64,000 bases of DNA from Owenia fusiformis (Eukaryota > Annelida > Polychaeta > Sabellida > Oweniidae): assembly GCA_903813345.2 (NCBI GenBank), contig CAIIXF020000012.1:18919520-18983519 (forward strand). The letters are read 5' to 3'. The notes under the pieces are model-generated. The model searched no databases, had not been told where the DNA came from, and saw nothing but the letters and a program-made list of their open reading frames with translations. The position numbers and the translations under genes are program-made. Below, one piece after another: positions 1 through 11,587 of this stretch (position 1 is its first letter; each line of letters opens with the position of its first letter).

Positions 1-549
1 TATTAGCCAGCTCCTGGAATATGAGCCATCTACAAGACTATGAGCCATCTGCTGACAGTGAAGCCACTCATCTGAAGACAAGCTGCTCTTTGAAAGATGA
101 CCCATCCACTGGAAGATGATCCATCCGCTGGAAGATGATCCATCCGCTGGAAGATGATCCACCTGGTGGAAGATGATCAACCTGCTGAAAGATGATCTCA
201 CTGGAGATTTGCATTCCCTCCTCTCCACCTGTTATGAAAGTGTCTTGATCACTGAAGCATTGTTGAAAAATTGAAAATTGGAACCATTGCTAAGCTTTTC
301 CTATTTTGTATGTACTTTCAGATGCACTACTCTTCCCCTGAAGATAAGTTTCTGTCGTTTCCGAGGAGTTTATCAGAGTGACTACAATATGCACCATCTG
401 CCTGCAGTGCCTGTATCTCCATAGGATACAATTTATTCTGGTGATATCTGTGTGTTGCTGAAGAAATATTGTCCTGGATGAAAGATATAGAATGTGGGGT
501 TCAAGTAAGTACAGTATTTTTATTTCCTGATGTACAATATTTCTTCCAG
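1..549 (+). repeat. Diverged left edge of the 5-kb tandem array
   Basis: This stretch aligns with the tail of the complete units (for example 5322-5824) but carries many more differences than interior copies have among themselves. It holds degenerate 19-bp repeats at about 110-200 and the exon-like cassette B copy at 322-504, which is flanked by a polypyrimidine-CAG and a GTAAGT. I place the unit boundary after the CAG at 547-549 because that junction recurs in every unit. Array edges escaping homogenisation would explain the divergence; that is inference. Confidence 0.75.
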
Positions 550-863
550 ATTTACCTTTAGCTTGGAGGTGATCAGCCCACTAGCACCTAAGCAACAAAC
601 TGGAAGTCCAGTCACCCATTGGAAGGCAAGGCAAGCTACCCTCTTGAAAAAGATCCATCCATTGGAAGATGAGCTACCCGCTTGAAGATGATCCACCCTC
701 TGATGATCCACTTGAAGTCAAGCCACACACTGCAAGACAAGTCACCCATTGGAAACCAAGTTCCCAGTTGAAGATGATCTATCTGGTGGAAGAAGAGCAA
801 CCTTGAAGGTGATCCAACCGCTAGATGATCCACCCGCTAGATGATCCACCCACTATATGATCC

Positions 864-1575
864 ACCCGCTGGAAGATGATTCACCCACTGGAAGATGAGC
901 AACCCACTGGAAGATGAGCAACCCACTGGAAGACGAGCTACCCACTGGAAGATAAGCAACTCACTGGAAGAAGAGCAAATCACTGGAAGAAGAGCAACTC
1001 ACTGGAAGAAGAGCTGCACACTGGAAGAAGAGCTGCACACTGGAAGAAGAGCAACACACTGGAAGAAGAGCAACACACTGGCAGAAGAGCAACGCACTGG
1101 AAGAAGAGCAACGCACTGGAAGAAGAGCAACGCACTGGAAGAAGAGCAACGCACTGGAAGATGAGCAACCCACTGGAAGATGAGCAACCCACTGGAATCC
1201 ATGAGCTACCCACTGGAAGATGAGCAACCCACTGGAAGATGAGCAACCCGCTGGAAGATGAGCAACCCACTGGAAGATGAGCAACCCACTGGAAGAAGAG
1301 CAACCCACTGGAAGACGAGCTACCCACTGGAAGATAAGCAACTCACTGGAAGAAGAGCAACTCACTGGAAGAAGAGCAACTCACTGGAAGAAGAGCATCA
1401 CACTGGAAGAAGAGCTGCACACTGGAAGAAGAGCAACGCACTGGAAGAAGAGCAACGCACTGGAAGAAGAGCAACGCACTGGAAGAAGAGCAACGCACTG
1501 GAAGAAGAGCAACGCACTGGAAGATGAGCAACGCACTGGAAGATGAGCAACCCACTGGAATCCATGAGCTGGAAG
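864..1575 (+). repeat. 19-bp minisatellite, unit 1
   Basis: Tandem variants of AAGATGAGCAACCCACTGG and AAGAAGAGCAACGCACTGG, about 37 copies, the longest block in the window. No variant contains a stop in any forward frame, so all three frames are open. Because 19 is one more than a multiple of three, each frame gives the same 19-residue cyclic peptide repeat (LEDEQPTGRRATHWKMSNP and variants). The minus strand gives a Ser/Leu/Cys-rich 19-residue repeat. Openness here is a property of the repeat and not evidence for a gene. Confidence 0.95.
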
Positions 1576-3103
1576 ATGAGTCACCTCCTTGAATCCACTC
1601 CCTCAAGATGAGCTTCATCAAGATGTTCCTGTCACCTAAGTTAAGTAACCTTGTTGAGTTGTCTTAGTCATTCCATATCAGGTCATCTGCCAGCTAGACA
1701 TGTTTTCCATCTATGGTTTTCTATGATATTTGGGAGCGGCAGATTCTTCTCGTTTAGTGGGACACCTTCCGTTTTGATTGAATCAGTGGATTTTGTTGGC
1801 CAACCCATTATTCCGAAGTGACTGAACCTGGAATCTGCTATGAGGCTGGATGGCTAAACATGTCTTAACATGGGATCAGGTGTTGGGAGGCCTTCCATTG
1901 TTCATGTTTTATGTTGTCCCGATTGATTTTGAGGAATATCTGAGAATGGCATTGTTGAGCATGGGTCATTTTGATCCATTGCATTGAGAGCTCTGGTTTA
2001 CTCGGTCATACCGTTTGATGTTCCTCATAGTACCTCCACTGTGATTCTGATGATCAGTGTCTATCGATCTCTAGATGCATGGGTTTCAGGTATCAATTCC
2101 TTGTAAGTCCCGACCAACAGTTTCCATGTTGGATTCTTATTGTTGAGCTTGGTTCTTTGTTTGGCCTATATTCTGATGGCTGGCGAAAACATTCTTTACT
2201 CGCGAGTCAAAATGGTGGGTCTTGCACCCACCAGGAGGAGGTATTCTGAATTTTCTTTCTTGAATGCATGCTGTGGTGCCGGCATGCATTTGGGTCGTTC
2301 TGGAGGGGTATTGTCGATCTCTGGTGAAGGTCCACTCATTTTTACTTGCTTGTATTGTAATGTTAGTAGTTGGCTATGACGGATATAGTGTGATCCAGAG
2401 ATCTTGTGAGGACGCAGCAAGATTCCACTTGGATCTGTACGGAATGGCCTTGGGGTTGATACATGTTACCTTGCACTCTTTAGGTAGGTAGACATTGCTT
2501 ATCAGTGTTACAGTAAAGATGCTATTGGGAATTGATAGTGGTATGGTCTTGTATTTCATCTTTTTAATGTGATGTATCCTAATTATGCATGGCCGAGGAT
2601 GTCTTTCTTGTTATTCTTCTTAATCTCTCTGGACAGCATACGCGATGAGCAGTGGGATGGTCACTCATTGCTTGATCGTTTGTTAAGGTGTGTTGGCTTG
2701 AAAGCTTCCTAGCGGATTCTATGTTCCGACATGAAAGAATAATGGAATCCACCTGGTTCATATCAAAATGGAAGAAATGTGTGCCATATTTGGAAAATAT
2801 TGTCTTCATATTTTTTTTTGTAAACTCATTTTCACCTGAGACTTAACATACCTTAGTATGTTTGTCTCAGTTTTCGACTTCCATTCTCTTTTTTGGTGCG
2901 AGTTGGTAGATGATCTTCATTTTCATCAAATCATCAATTTTTCAATTTAACTTTTTTTCTTGTTTTGAGGTCATTGTAAATGCGACCATATTTTTGTCCA
3001 AAGAGCAATCAACCGTCTAGGTATTCATGATCTAGACTCTGATTGATAAAGGTGACTTGTTCAGATTTTTTAGGTTATTTTTTTGCAATTAATGATAATC
3101 CCT

Positions 3104-3495
3104 TGCATGCTTTGGAGTTAAGGTAGTCAATTAAATCATTTTCTCAATTTAGGTGTTGTGAAGAAGGTAAAGACTTCTAATGTTCAGGACTACAACTACT
3201 ATGCATGCTTTGGAGTTTAGGTAGTCAATTAAATCATTTTCTCAATTTAGGTGTTGTGAAGAAGGTAAAGACTACTAATGTTCAGGACTACAACTACTAT
3301 GCATGCTTTGGAGTTTAGGTAGTCAATTAAATCATTTTCTCAATTTAGGTGTTGTGAAGAAGGTAAAGACTACTAATGTTCAGGACTACAACTACTATGC
3401 ATGCTTTGGAGTTTAGGTAGTCAATTAAATCATTTTCTCAATTTAGGTGTTGTGAAGAAGGTAAAGACTACAGGATGTTCAGGACTACAACTACT
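3104..3495 (+). repeat. 98-bp tandem repeat, 4 copies, unit 1
   Basis: Four direct copies with exact 98-bp spacing (TGCATGCTTTGGAG at 3104, 3202, 3300, 3398). Each copy contains CTCAATTTAG followed by GTGTTGTGAAG, a weak acceptor-like site. The first copy has GAGTTAAGG and the others GAGTTTAGG; the last copy has CAGGATG where the others have TAATG. Confidence 0.95.
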
Positions 3496-4907
3496 ACTGT
3501 TTCATGTAGAAGTTACTCATATATGAATTTTCTCCTTGCACAGAATCACACGTCCACCAGAAGAATGAGCTTGGTAGAAGCCACACAGGGAACAGAGCGC
3601 TTGAAGCAATATTGTCTTACTTAGTTAAGATTTATTACTACCTTACTTCATCCCTCCCTTTCAATTTTAATTTTGGGCAATTTATTTAAATTGTAATATT
3701 ATATTTTACATGTATTACAGCATCTTTTTTGTATTTCCAGCAAAGCAGGTCCTTGGGTGCAACACAGGGAACAATGGTTCTGTTTGCATGTGTTTGGTAA
3801 TTTTCATTCTGAGACTTTGGAAACTTATCGACACAATAGTTTTAGTTCTATTAATTTTGTCTTGATCATTTGAATATTGTAATGCTAGCTTTTAAAGCAA
3901 CAACTTGAAAATAAATTCAGTAATGATATGATTCTTGTTCATATTTCTTAGTAAACTGTACTTACTGGGCAATGATTTGATTTTCATGTCACTGCAGAAG
4001 CAACAATTTGAAAATTAATTCAGTAATGATATCATTTTTGTTCATAGTTTTCATTAGTAAACTGTACTTACTGGGCAATGATTTGATTTTTATGTCACTA
4101 CAGAAGTGCTGACATATTGTTATATTCTCAAACTGATGGGTGGACGAAACTTCTCGATGGCAGTGATCAATTAGTGTTCGGCTTACTGTAACTAAGTGCA
4201 TCTTTAACAAATGGCCAGTGGTGACATTTTGCATGTTCATGCATTCTCTTAAAAGTAATATGTAAATGTACTCTTAGCTGATGGCCATTTCAGTGAGATG
4301 GGTATATTTACTCATTTCTTTTAAGGAAAAAAGTCAAATCATTGCTGACTTTTTTCCTTTTTTTAAGTACTTTCAGGTCATAACAATTTCTACCCTGGTT
4401 GTGATGTTTCGGAGTGGATCAATAATTTTTGGCAGCTGTTTGCAGTATATGTATCTTCAAAGCATATTGCTACTGCCTGTACTAATAGGTGTGTGCAACT
4501 AAAGAAACTATAGAAGTAAAAGAAGCTATAGTGTAGAGCCAATTTGGAGATAATATGTATGTTGGCGGCTTTACATATAAAAAATGAATAAAACTATTCA
4601 TTATATTGGACTTGAGGGTGGGGGGTAATTCAATATTCAAAAACATAATTTAAATTCATGTTCTTAAAAAATATAGACCACAATTCACTTCTACAGAGAT
4701 ACTTCTATTCAGGCAGTTAGTTGATTTGATGATGTAAATCTTGAGCCGGGAGGGGTGCAAGGCCAAGAGAGGTTTACTAGAATCAATAAAAGGAATGTCT
4801 TGTATTCCCTCCTCCGCCTGTTAGTAACTGGCTCGATCATTTTGGCATTGTAACAACAAATCAAAATTTAAATCATTGCTGACTTCCTATTTTATATGTA
4901 CTTACAG

Positions 4908-5096
4908 ATGCACTCCTCCTACCCTGGAGGTAAAAACTTCTACCCTTTCCGAGATGTTTCAAAGCATAACTACAATAAGCACCTTGTGTCTGTAGCACCT
5001 CTTTCTACATATTATAACGTTGTTATGCTGGTGATGTCCTTGTACGACTGCAGTAGCTTTGTTCAAGATGAGAGAAGTCTCTAGGATCCTGTTCAA
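4908..5096 (+). other. Exon-like cassette A (repeated in units 1-5)
   Basis: A 189-bp block starts right after TTATATGTACTTACAG and ends right before GTAAGTACAG, the signature of an internal exon on the plus strand. Equivalent blocks lie at 9921-10109, 14924-15112, 25820-26008 and 30856-31044; unit 6 lacks it. The block is open from its ATG for 60 codons, then has a TAG. A second acceptor-like CAG follows only 41 bp after the donor (5135-5137), which is short for an animal intron. It may be an exon of a spliced noncoding RNA or a decayed coding exon. No protein family recognised; transcription is unproven. Confidence 0.4.
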
Positions 5097-5137
5097 GTAA
5101 GTACAGAAGTTTTATTTCCAAATTTACAGTATTTCAG

Positions 5138-5450
5138 ATTTGCCTTTAGCATGGGGGCCATCAGCCCACTAGAATCTGAGCCACAAACTGGAAGCCAAGT
5201 AACCAACTGGAACAGAAAATGCTGTCTGGAAGATCATCCATCCCCTGGAAGAGAAACCACCCTCATAAAGATAAAGAATGATTTGAAGACGAGCCATCCG
5301 CTGGAAGATGAGGCACCCACTAGAATATTAGGCAGTGCGTGCAATATGAGCCATCTACCAGATTACAAGCCATCTGCTGAAAGTCAAGCCACTCATCTGT
5401 GCTCTCTGAAAGATGACCCATCCGCTGGAAGATGATCAACTTGGTGGTAG
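5138..5450 (+). other. Degenerate 19-mer exon-like block with a 94-codon frame
   Basis: This follows cassette A and begins after ATTTCAG. It consists of decayed 19-bp repeats (GGAAGATGAG..., CTGGAAG... phases still visible). An ATG at 5151 opens 94 codons whose product keeps a rough 19-residue period (PLESEPQTG, then PLEDEAPT, then KPSAESQ). Keeping a frame through decayed repeats is mild evidence for coding; it could also be chance because the ancestral repeat had no stops. Equivalents start at 10164, 15167, 26063 and 31099. Confidence 0.35.
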
Positions 5451-5597
5451 ATGATCAACCTGCTGAAAGATGATCTCACTGGCGATTTGCATTCCTTCCT
5501 CCCCCTGTTATTGAAGTGTCTTGATCACTAAAGCCTTGTTGAAAAATTGAAAATTGAAACCATTGCTAAGCTTTTCCTATTTTGTATGTACTTTCAG

Positions 5598-5779
5598 ATG
5601 CACTCCTGTTCCCCTGAAGATAAGTTTCTGTCGTTTCCGAGGAGTTTATGAGAGTAACTACAATATGCACCATCTGCCTGCAGCGCCTGTATCTACATAG
5701 GATATTGTTATTCTGGTGATATCTGTGTGTTGCTGGGAAAGCATTGTCCAGGATGAAGGATATAGAATGTGGGGTCCAA
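5598..5779 (+). other. Exon-like cassette B (repeated in units 1-5 and at the left edge)
   Basis: A 182-bp block between TATGTACTTTCAG and GTAAGTACAG. It is a paralogue of cassette A: both start ATGCACTCC, continue with a CCT-rich stretch, then TTTCCGAG, and share an ACTACAAT/CACC core. Equivalents: 322-504, 10611-10792, 15614-15795, 26510-26691, 31546-31727. A 45-bp gap with TTCTTCCAG follows before the 19-mer block. Its frame from ATG is closed after few codons by a TAG or TGA, so it is unlikely to be coding on its own. Confidence 0.4.
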
Positions 5780-6178
5780 GTAAGTACAGTATTTTTATTT
5801 CCTAATGTACAATATTTCTTCCAGATTTACCTTTAGCTTGGAGGTAATAAGCCCACTAGCACCTGAGCAACAAACTGGAAGTCCAGTTACCCATTGGAAG
5901 GCAAGCTACCCTCTTGAAAAAGATCCATCCATTGGAAGATGAGCTACCCGCTTGAAGATGATCCACTCTCTGATGATCCACCCTCTGATGATCCACCCTC
6001 TGATGATCCACTTGAAGTCAAGCCATACACTGCAAGACAAGTCACCCATTGGAAACCAAGTTCCCAGTTGAAGATGATCTATCTGGTGGAAGAAGAGCAA
6101 CCTTGAAGGTGATCCAACCGCTAGATGATCCACCCGCTAGATGATCCACCCGCTAGATGATCCACCCACTATATGATC

Positions 6179-6583
6179 CACCCGCTGGAAGATGATTCAC
6201 CCACTGGAAGATGAGCAACCCACTGGAAGATGAGCAACCCGCTGGAAGATGAGCAACCCACTGGAAGATGAGCAACCCACTGGAAGATGAGCAACCCACT
6301 GGAAGAAGAGCAACCCACTGGAAGACGAGCTACCCACTGGAAGATAAGCAACTCACTGGAAGAAGAGCAACTCACTGGAAGAAGAGCAACTCACTGGAAG
6401 AAGAGCATCACACTGGAAGAAGAGCTGCACACTGGAAGAAGAGCAATGCACTGGAAGAAGAGCAACACACTGGAAGAAGAGCAACGCACTGGAAGAAGAG
6501 CAACGCACTGGAAGATGAGCAACGCACTGGAAGATGAGCAACCCACTGGAAGATGAGCAACCCACTGGAATCCATGAGCTGGA
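6179..6583 (+). repeat. 19-bp minisatellite, unit 2
   Basis: About 21 copies. The order runs from ATGAGCAACC types through ACGAGCTACC, AAGAGCAACT, AAGAGCATCA and AAGAGCTGCA types to AAGAGCAACG types and back to ATGAGCAACC types. The last copy runs into a conserved GGAATCCATGAGCTGG boundary. Confidence 0.95.
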
Positions 6584-8116
6584 AGATGAGTCACCTCCTT
6601 GAATCCACTCCCTCAAGATGAGCTTCATCAAGATGTTCCTGTCACCTAAGTTAAGTAACCTTGTTGAGTTGTCTTAGTCATTCCATATCAGGTCATCTGC
6701 CAGCTAGACATGTTTTCCATCTATGGTTTTCTATGATATTTGGGAGCGGCAGATTCTTCTCGTTTAGTGGGACACCTTCCGTTTTGATTGAATCAGTGGA
6801 TTTTGTTGGCCAACCCATTATTCCGAAGTGACTGAACCTGGAATCTGCTATGAGGCTGGATGGCTAAACATGTCTTAACATGGGATCAGGTGTTGGGAGG
6901 CCTTCCATTGTTCATGTTTTATGTTGTCCCGATTGATTTTGAGGAATATCTGAGAATGGCATTGTTGAGCATGGGTCATTTTGATCCATTGCATTGAGAG
7001 CTCTGGTTTACTCGGTCATACCGTTTGATGTTCCTCATAGTACCTCCACTGTGATTCTGATGATCAGTGTCTATCGATCTCTAGATGCATGGGTTTCAGG
7101 TATCAATTCCTTGTAAGTCCCGACCAACAGTTTCCATGTTGGATTCTTATTGTTGAGCTTGGTTCTTTGTTTGGCCTATATTCTGATGGCTGGCGAAAAC
7201 ATTCTTTACTCGCGAGTCAAAATGGTGGGTCTTGCACCCACCAGGAGGAGGTATTCTGAATTTTCTTTCTTGAATGCATGCTGTGGTGCCGGCATGCATT
7301 TGGGTCGTTCTGGAGGGGTATTGTCGATCTCTGGTGAAGGTCCACTCATTTTTACTTGCTTGTATTGTAATGTTAGTAGTTGGCTATGACGGATATAGTG
7401 TGATCCAGAGATCTTGTGAGGACGCAGCAAGATTCCACTTGGATCTGTACGGAATGGCCTTGGGGTTGATACATGTTACCTTGCACTCTTTAGGTAGGTA
7501 GACATTGCTTATCAGTGTTACAGTAAAGATGCTATTGGGAATTGATAGTGGTATGGTCTTGTATTTCATCTTTTTAATGTGATGTATCCTAATTATGCAT
7601 GGCCGAGGATGTCTTTCTTGTTATTCTTCTTAATCTCTCTGGACAGCATACGCGATGAGCAGTGGGATGGTCACTCATTGCTTGATCGTTTGTTAAGGTG
7701 TGTTGGCTTGAAAGCTTCCTAGCGGATTCTATGTTCCGACATGAAAGAATAATGGAATCCACCTGGTTCATATCAAAATGGAAGAAATGTGTGCCATATT
7801 TGGAAAATATTGTCTTCATATTTTTTTTTGTAAACTCATTTTCACCTGAGACTTAACATACCTTAGTATGTTTGTCTCAGTTTTCGACTTCCATTCTCTT
7901 TTTTGGTGCGAGTTGGTAGATGATCTTCATTTTCATCAAATCATCAATTTTTCAATTTAACTGTTTTTTTCTTGTTTTGAGGTCATTGTAAATGCGACCA
8001 TATTTTGGTCCAAAGAGCAATCAACCGTCTAGGTATTCATGATCTAGACTCTGATTGATAAAGGTGACTTGTTCAGATTTTTTAGGTTATTTTTTTGCAA
8101 TTAATGATAATCCCTT

Positions 8117-8508
8117 GCATGCTTTGGAGTTAAGGTAGTCAATTAAATCATTTTCTCAATTTAGGTGTTGTGAAGAAGGTAAAGACTTCTAATGTTCAGG
8201 ACTACAACTACTATGCATGCTTTGGAGTTTAGGTAGTCAATTAAATCATTTTCTCAATTTAGGTGTTGTGAAGAAGGTAAAGACTACTAATGTTCAGGAC
8301 TACAACTACTATGCATGCTTTGGAGTTTAGGTAGTCAATTAAATCATTTTCTCAATTTAGGTGTTGTGAAGAAGGTAAAGACTACTAATGTTCAGGACTA
8401 CAACTACTATGCATGCTTTGGAGTTTAGGTAGTCAATTAAATCATTTTCTCAATTTAGGTGTTGTGAAGAAGGTAAAGACTACAGGATGTTCAGGACTAC
8501 AACTACTA
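8117..8508 (+). repeat. 98-bp tandem repeat, 4 copies, unit 2
   Basis: Same four copies in the same variant order as unit 1. Confidence 0.93.
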
Positions 8509-11165
8509 CTGTTTCATGTAGAAGTTACTCATATATGAATTTTCTCCTTGCACAGAATCACACGTCCACCAGAAGAATGAGCTTGGTAGAAGCCACACAG
8601 GGAACAGAGCGCTTGAAGCAATATTGTCTTACTTAGTTAAGATTTATTACTACCTTACTTCATCCCTCCCTTTCAATTTTAATTTTGGGCAATTTATTTA
8701 AATTGTAATATTATATTTTACATGTATTACAGCATCTTTTTTGTATTTCCAGCAAAGCAGGTCCTTGGGTGCAACACAGGGAACAATGGTTCTGTTTGCA
8801 TGTGTTTGGTAATTTTCATTCTGAGACTTTGGAAACTTATCGACACAATAGTTTTAGTTCTATTAATTTTGTCTTGATCATTTGAATATTGTAATGCTAG
8901 CTTTTAAAGCAACAACTTGAAAATAAATTCAGTAATGATATGATTCTTGTTCATATTTCTTAGTAAACTGTACTTACTGGGCAATGATTTGATTTTCATG
9001 TCACTGCAGAAGCAACAATTTGAAAATTAATTCAGTAATGATATCATTTTTGTTCATAGTTTTCATTAGTAAACTGTACTTACTGGGCAATGATTTGATT
9101 TTTATGTCACTACAGAAGTGCTGACATATTGTTATATTCTCAAACTGATGGGTGGACGAAACTTCTCGATGGCAGTGATCAATTAGTGTTCGGCTTACTG
9201 TAACTAAGTGCATCTTTAACAAATGGCCAGTGGTGACATTTTGCATGTTCATGCATTCTCTTAAAAGTAATATGTAAATGTACTCTTAGCTGATGGCCAT
9301 TTCAGTGAGATGGGTATATTTACTCATTTCTTTTAAGGAAAAAAGTCAAATCATTGCTGACTTTTTTCCTTTTTTTAAGTACTTTCAGGTCATAACAATT
9401 TCTACCCTGGTTGTGATGTTTCGGAGTGGATCAATAATTTTTGGCAGCTGTTTGCAGTATATGTATCTTCAAAGCATATTGCTACTGCCTGTACTAATAG
9501 GTGTGTGCAACTAAAGAAACTATAGAAGTAAAAGAAGCTATAGTGTAGAGCCAATTTGGAGATAATATGTATGTTGGCGGCTTTACATATAAAAAAATGA
9601 ATAAAACTATTCATTATATTGGACTTGAGGGTGGGGGGTAATTCAATATTCAAAAACATAATTTAAATTCATGTTCTTAAAAAATATAGACCACAATTCA
9701 CTTCTACAGAGATACTTCTATTCAGGCAGTTAGTTGATTTGATGATGTAAATCTTGAGCCGGGAGGGGTGCAAGGCCAAGAGAGGTTTACTAGAATCAAT
9801 AAAAGGAATGTCTTGTATTCCCTCCTCCGCCTGTTAGTAACTGGCTCGATCATTTTGGCATTGTAACAACAAATCAAAATTTAAATCATTGCTGACTTCC
9901 TATTTTATATGTACTTACAGATGCACTCCTCCTACCCTGGAGGTAAAAACTTCTACCCTTTCCGAGATGTTTCAAAGCATAACTACAATAAGCACCTTGT
10001 GTCTGTAGCACCTCTTTCTACATATTATAACGTTGTTATGCTGGTGATGTCCTTGTACGACTGCAGTAGCTTTGTTCAAGATGAGAGAAGTCTCTAGGAT
10101 CCTGTTCAAGTAAGTACAGAAGTTTTATTTCCAAATTTACAGTATTTCAGATTTGCCTTTAGCATGGGGGCCATCAGCCCACTAGAATCTGAGCCACAAA
10201 CTGGAAGCCAAGTAACCAACTGGAACAGAAAATGCTGTCTGGAAGATCATCCATCCCCTGGAAGAGAAACCACCCTCATAAAGATAAAGAATGATTTGAA
10301 GACGAGCCATCCGCTGGAAGATGAGGCACCCACTAGAATATTAGGCAGTGCGTGCAATATGAGCCATCTACCAGATTACAAGCCATCTGCTGAAAGTCAA
10401 GCCACTCATCTGTGCTCTCTGAAAGATGACCCATCCGCTGGAAGATGATCAACTTGGTGGTAGATGATCAACCTGCTGAAAGATGATCTCACTGGCGATT
10501 TGCATTCCTTCCTCCCCCTGTTATTGAAGTGTCTTGATCACTAAAGCCTTGTTGAAAAATTGAAAATTGAAACCATTGCTAAGCTTTTCCTATTTTGTAT
10601 GTACTTTCAGATGCACTCCTGTTCCCCTGAAGATAAGTTTCTGTCGTTTCCGAGGAGTTTATGAGAGTAACTACAATATGCACCATCTGCCTGCAGCGCC
10701 TGTATCTACATAGGATATTGTTATTCTGGTGATATCTGTGTGTTGCTGGGAAAGCATTGTCCAGGATGAAGGATATAGAATGTGGGGTCCAAGTAAGTAC
10801 AGTATTTTTATTTCCTAATGTACAATATTTCTTCCAGATTTACCTTTAGCTTGGAGGTAATAAGCCCACTAGCACCTGAGCAACAAACTGGAAGTCCAGT
10901 TACCCATTGGAAGGCAAGCTACCCTCTTGAAAAAGATCCATCCATTGGAAGATGAGCTACCCGCTTGAAGATGATCCACCCGCTTGAAGATGATCCACCC
11001 TCTGATGATCCACTTGAAGTCAAGCCACACACTGCAAGACAAGTCACCCATTGGAAACCAAGTTCCCAGTTGAAGATGATCTATCTGGTGGAAGAAGAGC
11101 AACCTTGAAGGTGATCCAACCGCTAGATGATCCACCCGCTAGATGATCCACCCACTATATGATCC

Positions 11166-11587
11166 ACCCGCTGGAAGATGATTCACCCACTGGAAGATGA
11201 GCAACCCACTGGAAGATGAGCAACCCGCTGGAAGATGAGCAACCCACTGGAAGATGAGCAACCCACTGGAAGATGAGCAACCCACTGGAAGAAGAGCAAC
11301 CCACTGGAAGACGAGCTACCCACTGGAAGAAAAGCAACTCACTGGAAGAAGAGCAACTCACTGGAAGAAGAGCAACTCACTGGAAGAAGAGCATCACACT
11401 GGAAGAAGAGCTGCACACTGGAAGAAGAGCAACGCACTGGAAGAAGAGCAACACACTGGAAGAAGAGCAACGCACTGGAAGAAGAGCAACGCACTGGAAG
11501 AAGAGCAACGCACTGGAAGAAGAGCAACGCACTGGAAGATGAGCAACCCACTGGAAGATGAGCAACCCACTGGAATCCATGAGCTGG
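11166..11587 (+). repeat. 19-bp minisatellite, unit 3
   Basis: About 22 copies in the same variant order as unit 2, with one AAGAAAAGCAACTCACTGG copy where units 2, 4 and 5 have AAGATAAGCAACTCACTGG. Unit 6 shares this change. Confidence 0.95.

Larger units (their letters stand above)
550..5824 (+). repeat. Tandem unit 1 (about 5.28 kb)
   Basis: This is the first full unit of the array. In order it contains degenerate 19-mers, a long pure 19-bp array, about 1.2 kb of non-repetitive AT-rich sequence (1620-2830), the 98-bp repeat array, a duplicated block of about 110 bp (about 3895-4110), a cassette-like segment at 4375-4500, cassette A (4908-5096) and cassette B (5598-5779). It is about 260 bp longer than other units because its 19-bp array is expanded. 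The non-repetitive part shows no ATG-initiated reading frame that resembles a known protein. The plus orientation is inferred from polypyrimidine-AG and GTAAGT signals. Confidence 0.9.
5825..10837 (+). repeat. Tandem unit 2 (about 5.01 kb)
   Basis: Same layout as unit 1 and almost identical to it outside the 19-bp array. It is most like unit 4: the 19-mer variant order at 6268-6556 is the same as at 22167-22455, and both have expanded 15-bp TCTGATGATCCACCC repeats near their start. Confidence 0.9.

Noticed and set aside
895-1621. Many overlapping frames of 60-134 codons on both strands over the 19-bp arrays
   Set aside because: They come from a stopless 19-bp repeat read in all frames; there is no frame preference, and they recur in every unit for the same reason.
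2140-2379. 79-codon frame with a hydrophobic start, the same in all units
   Set aside because: It starts at TTG, not ATG. Identity among units reflects recent amplification of the whole unit, and noncoding parts are just as identical. No family recognised.
2196-2809. Minus-strand frames of 60-76 codons in the non-repetitive part of each unit
   Set aside because: Short, overlapping, no recognisable domains, conserved only because the unit is.
3104-3495. 98-bp repeats as a CRISPR-like array
   Set aside because: Direct tandem copies without spacers.
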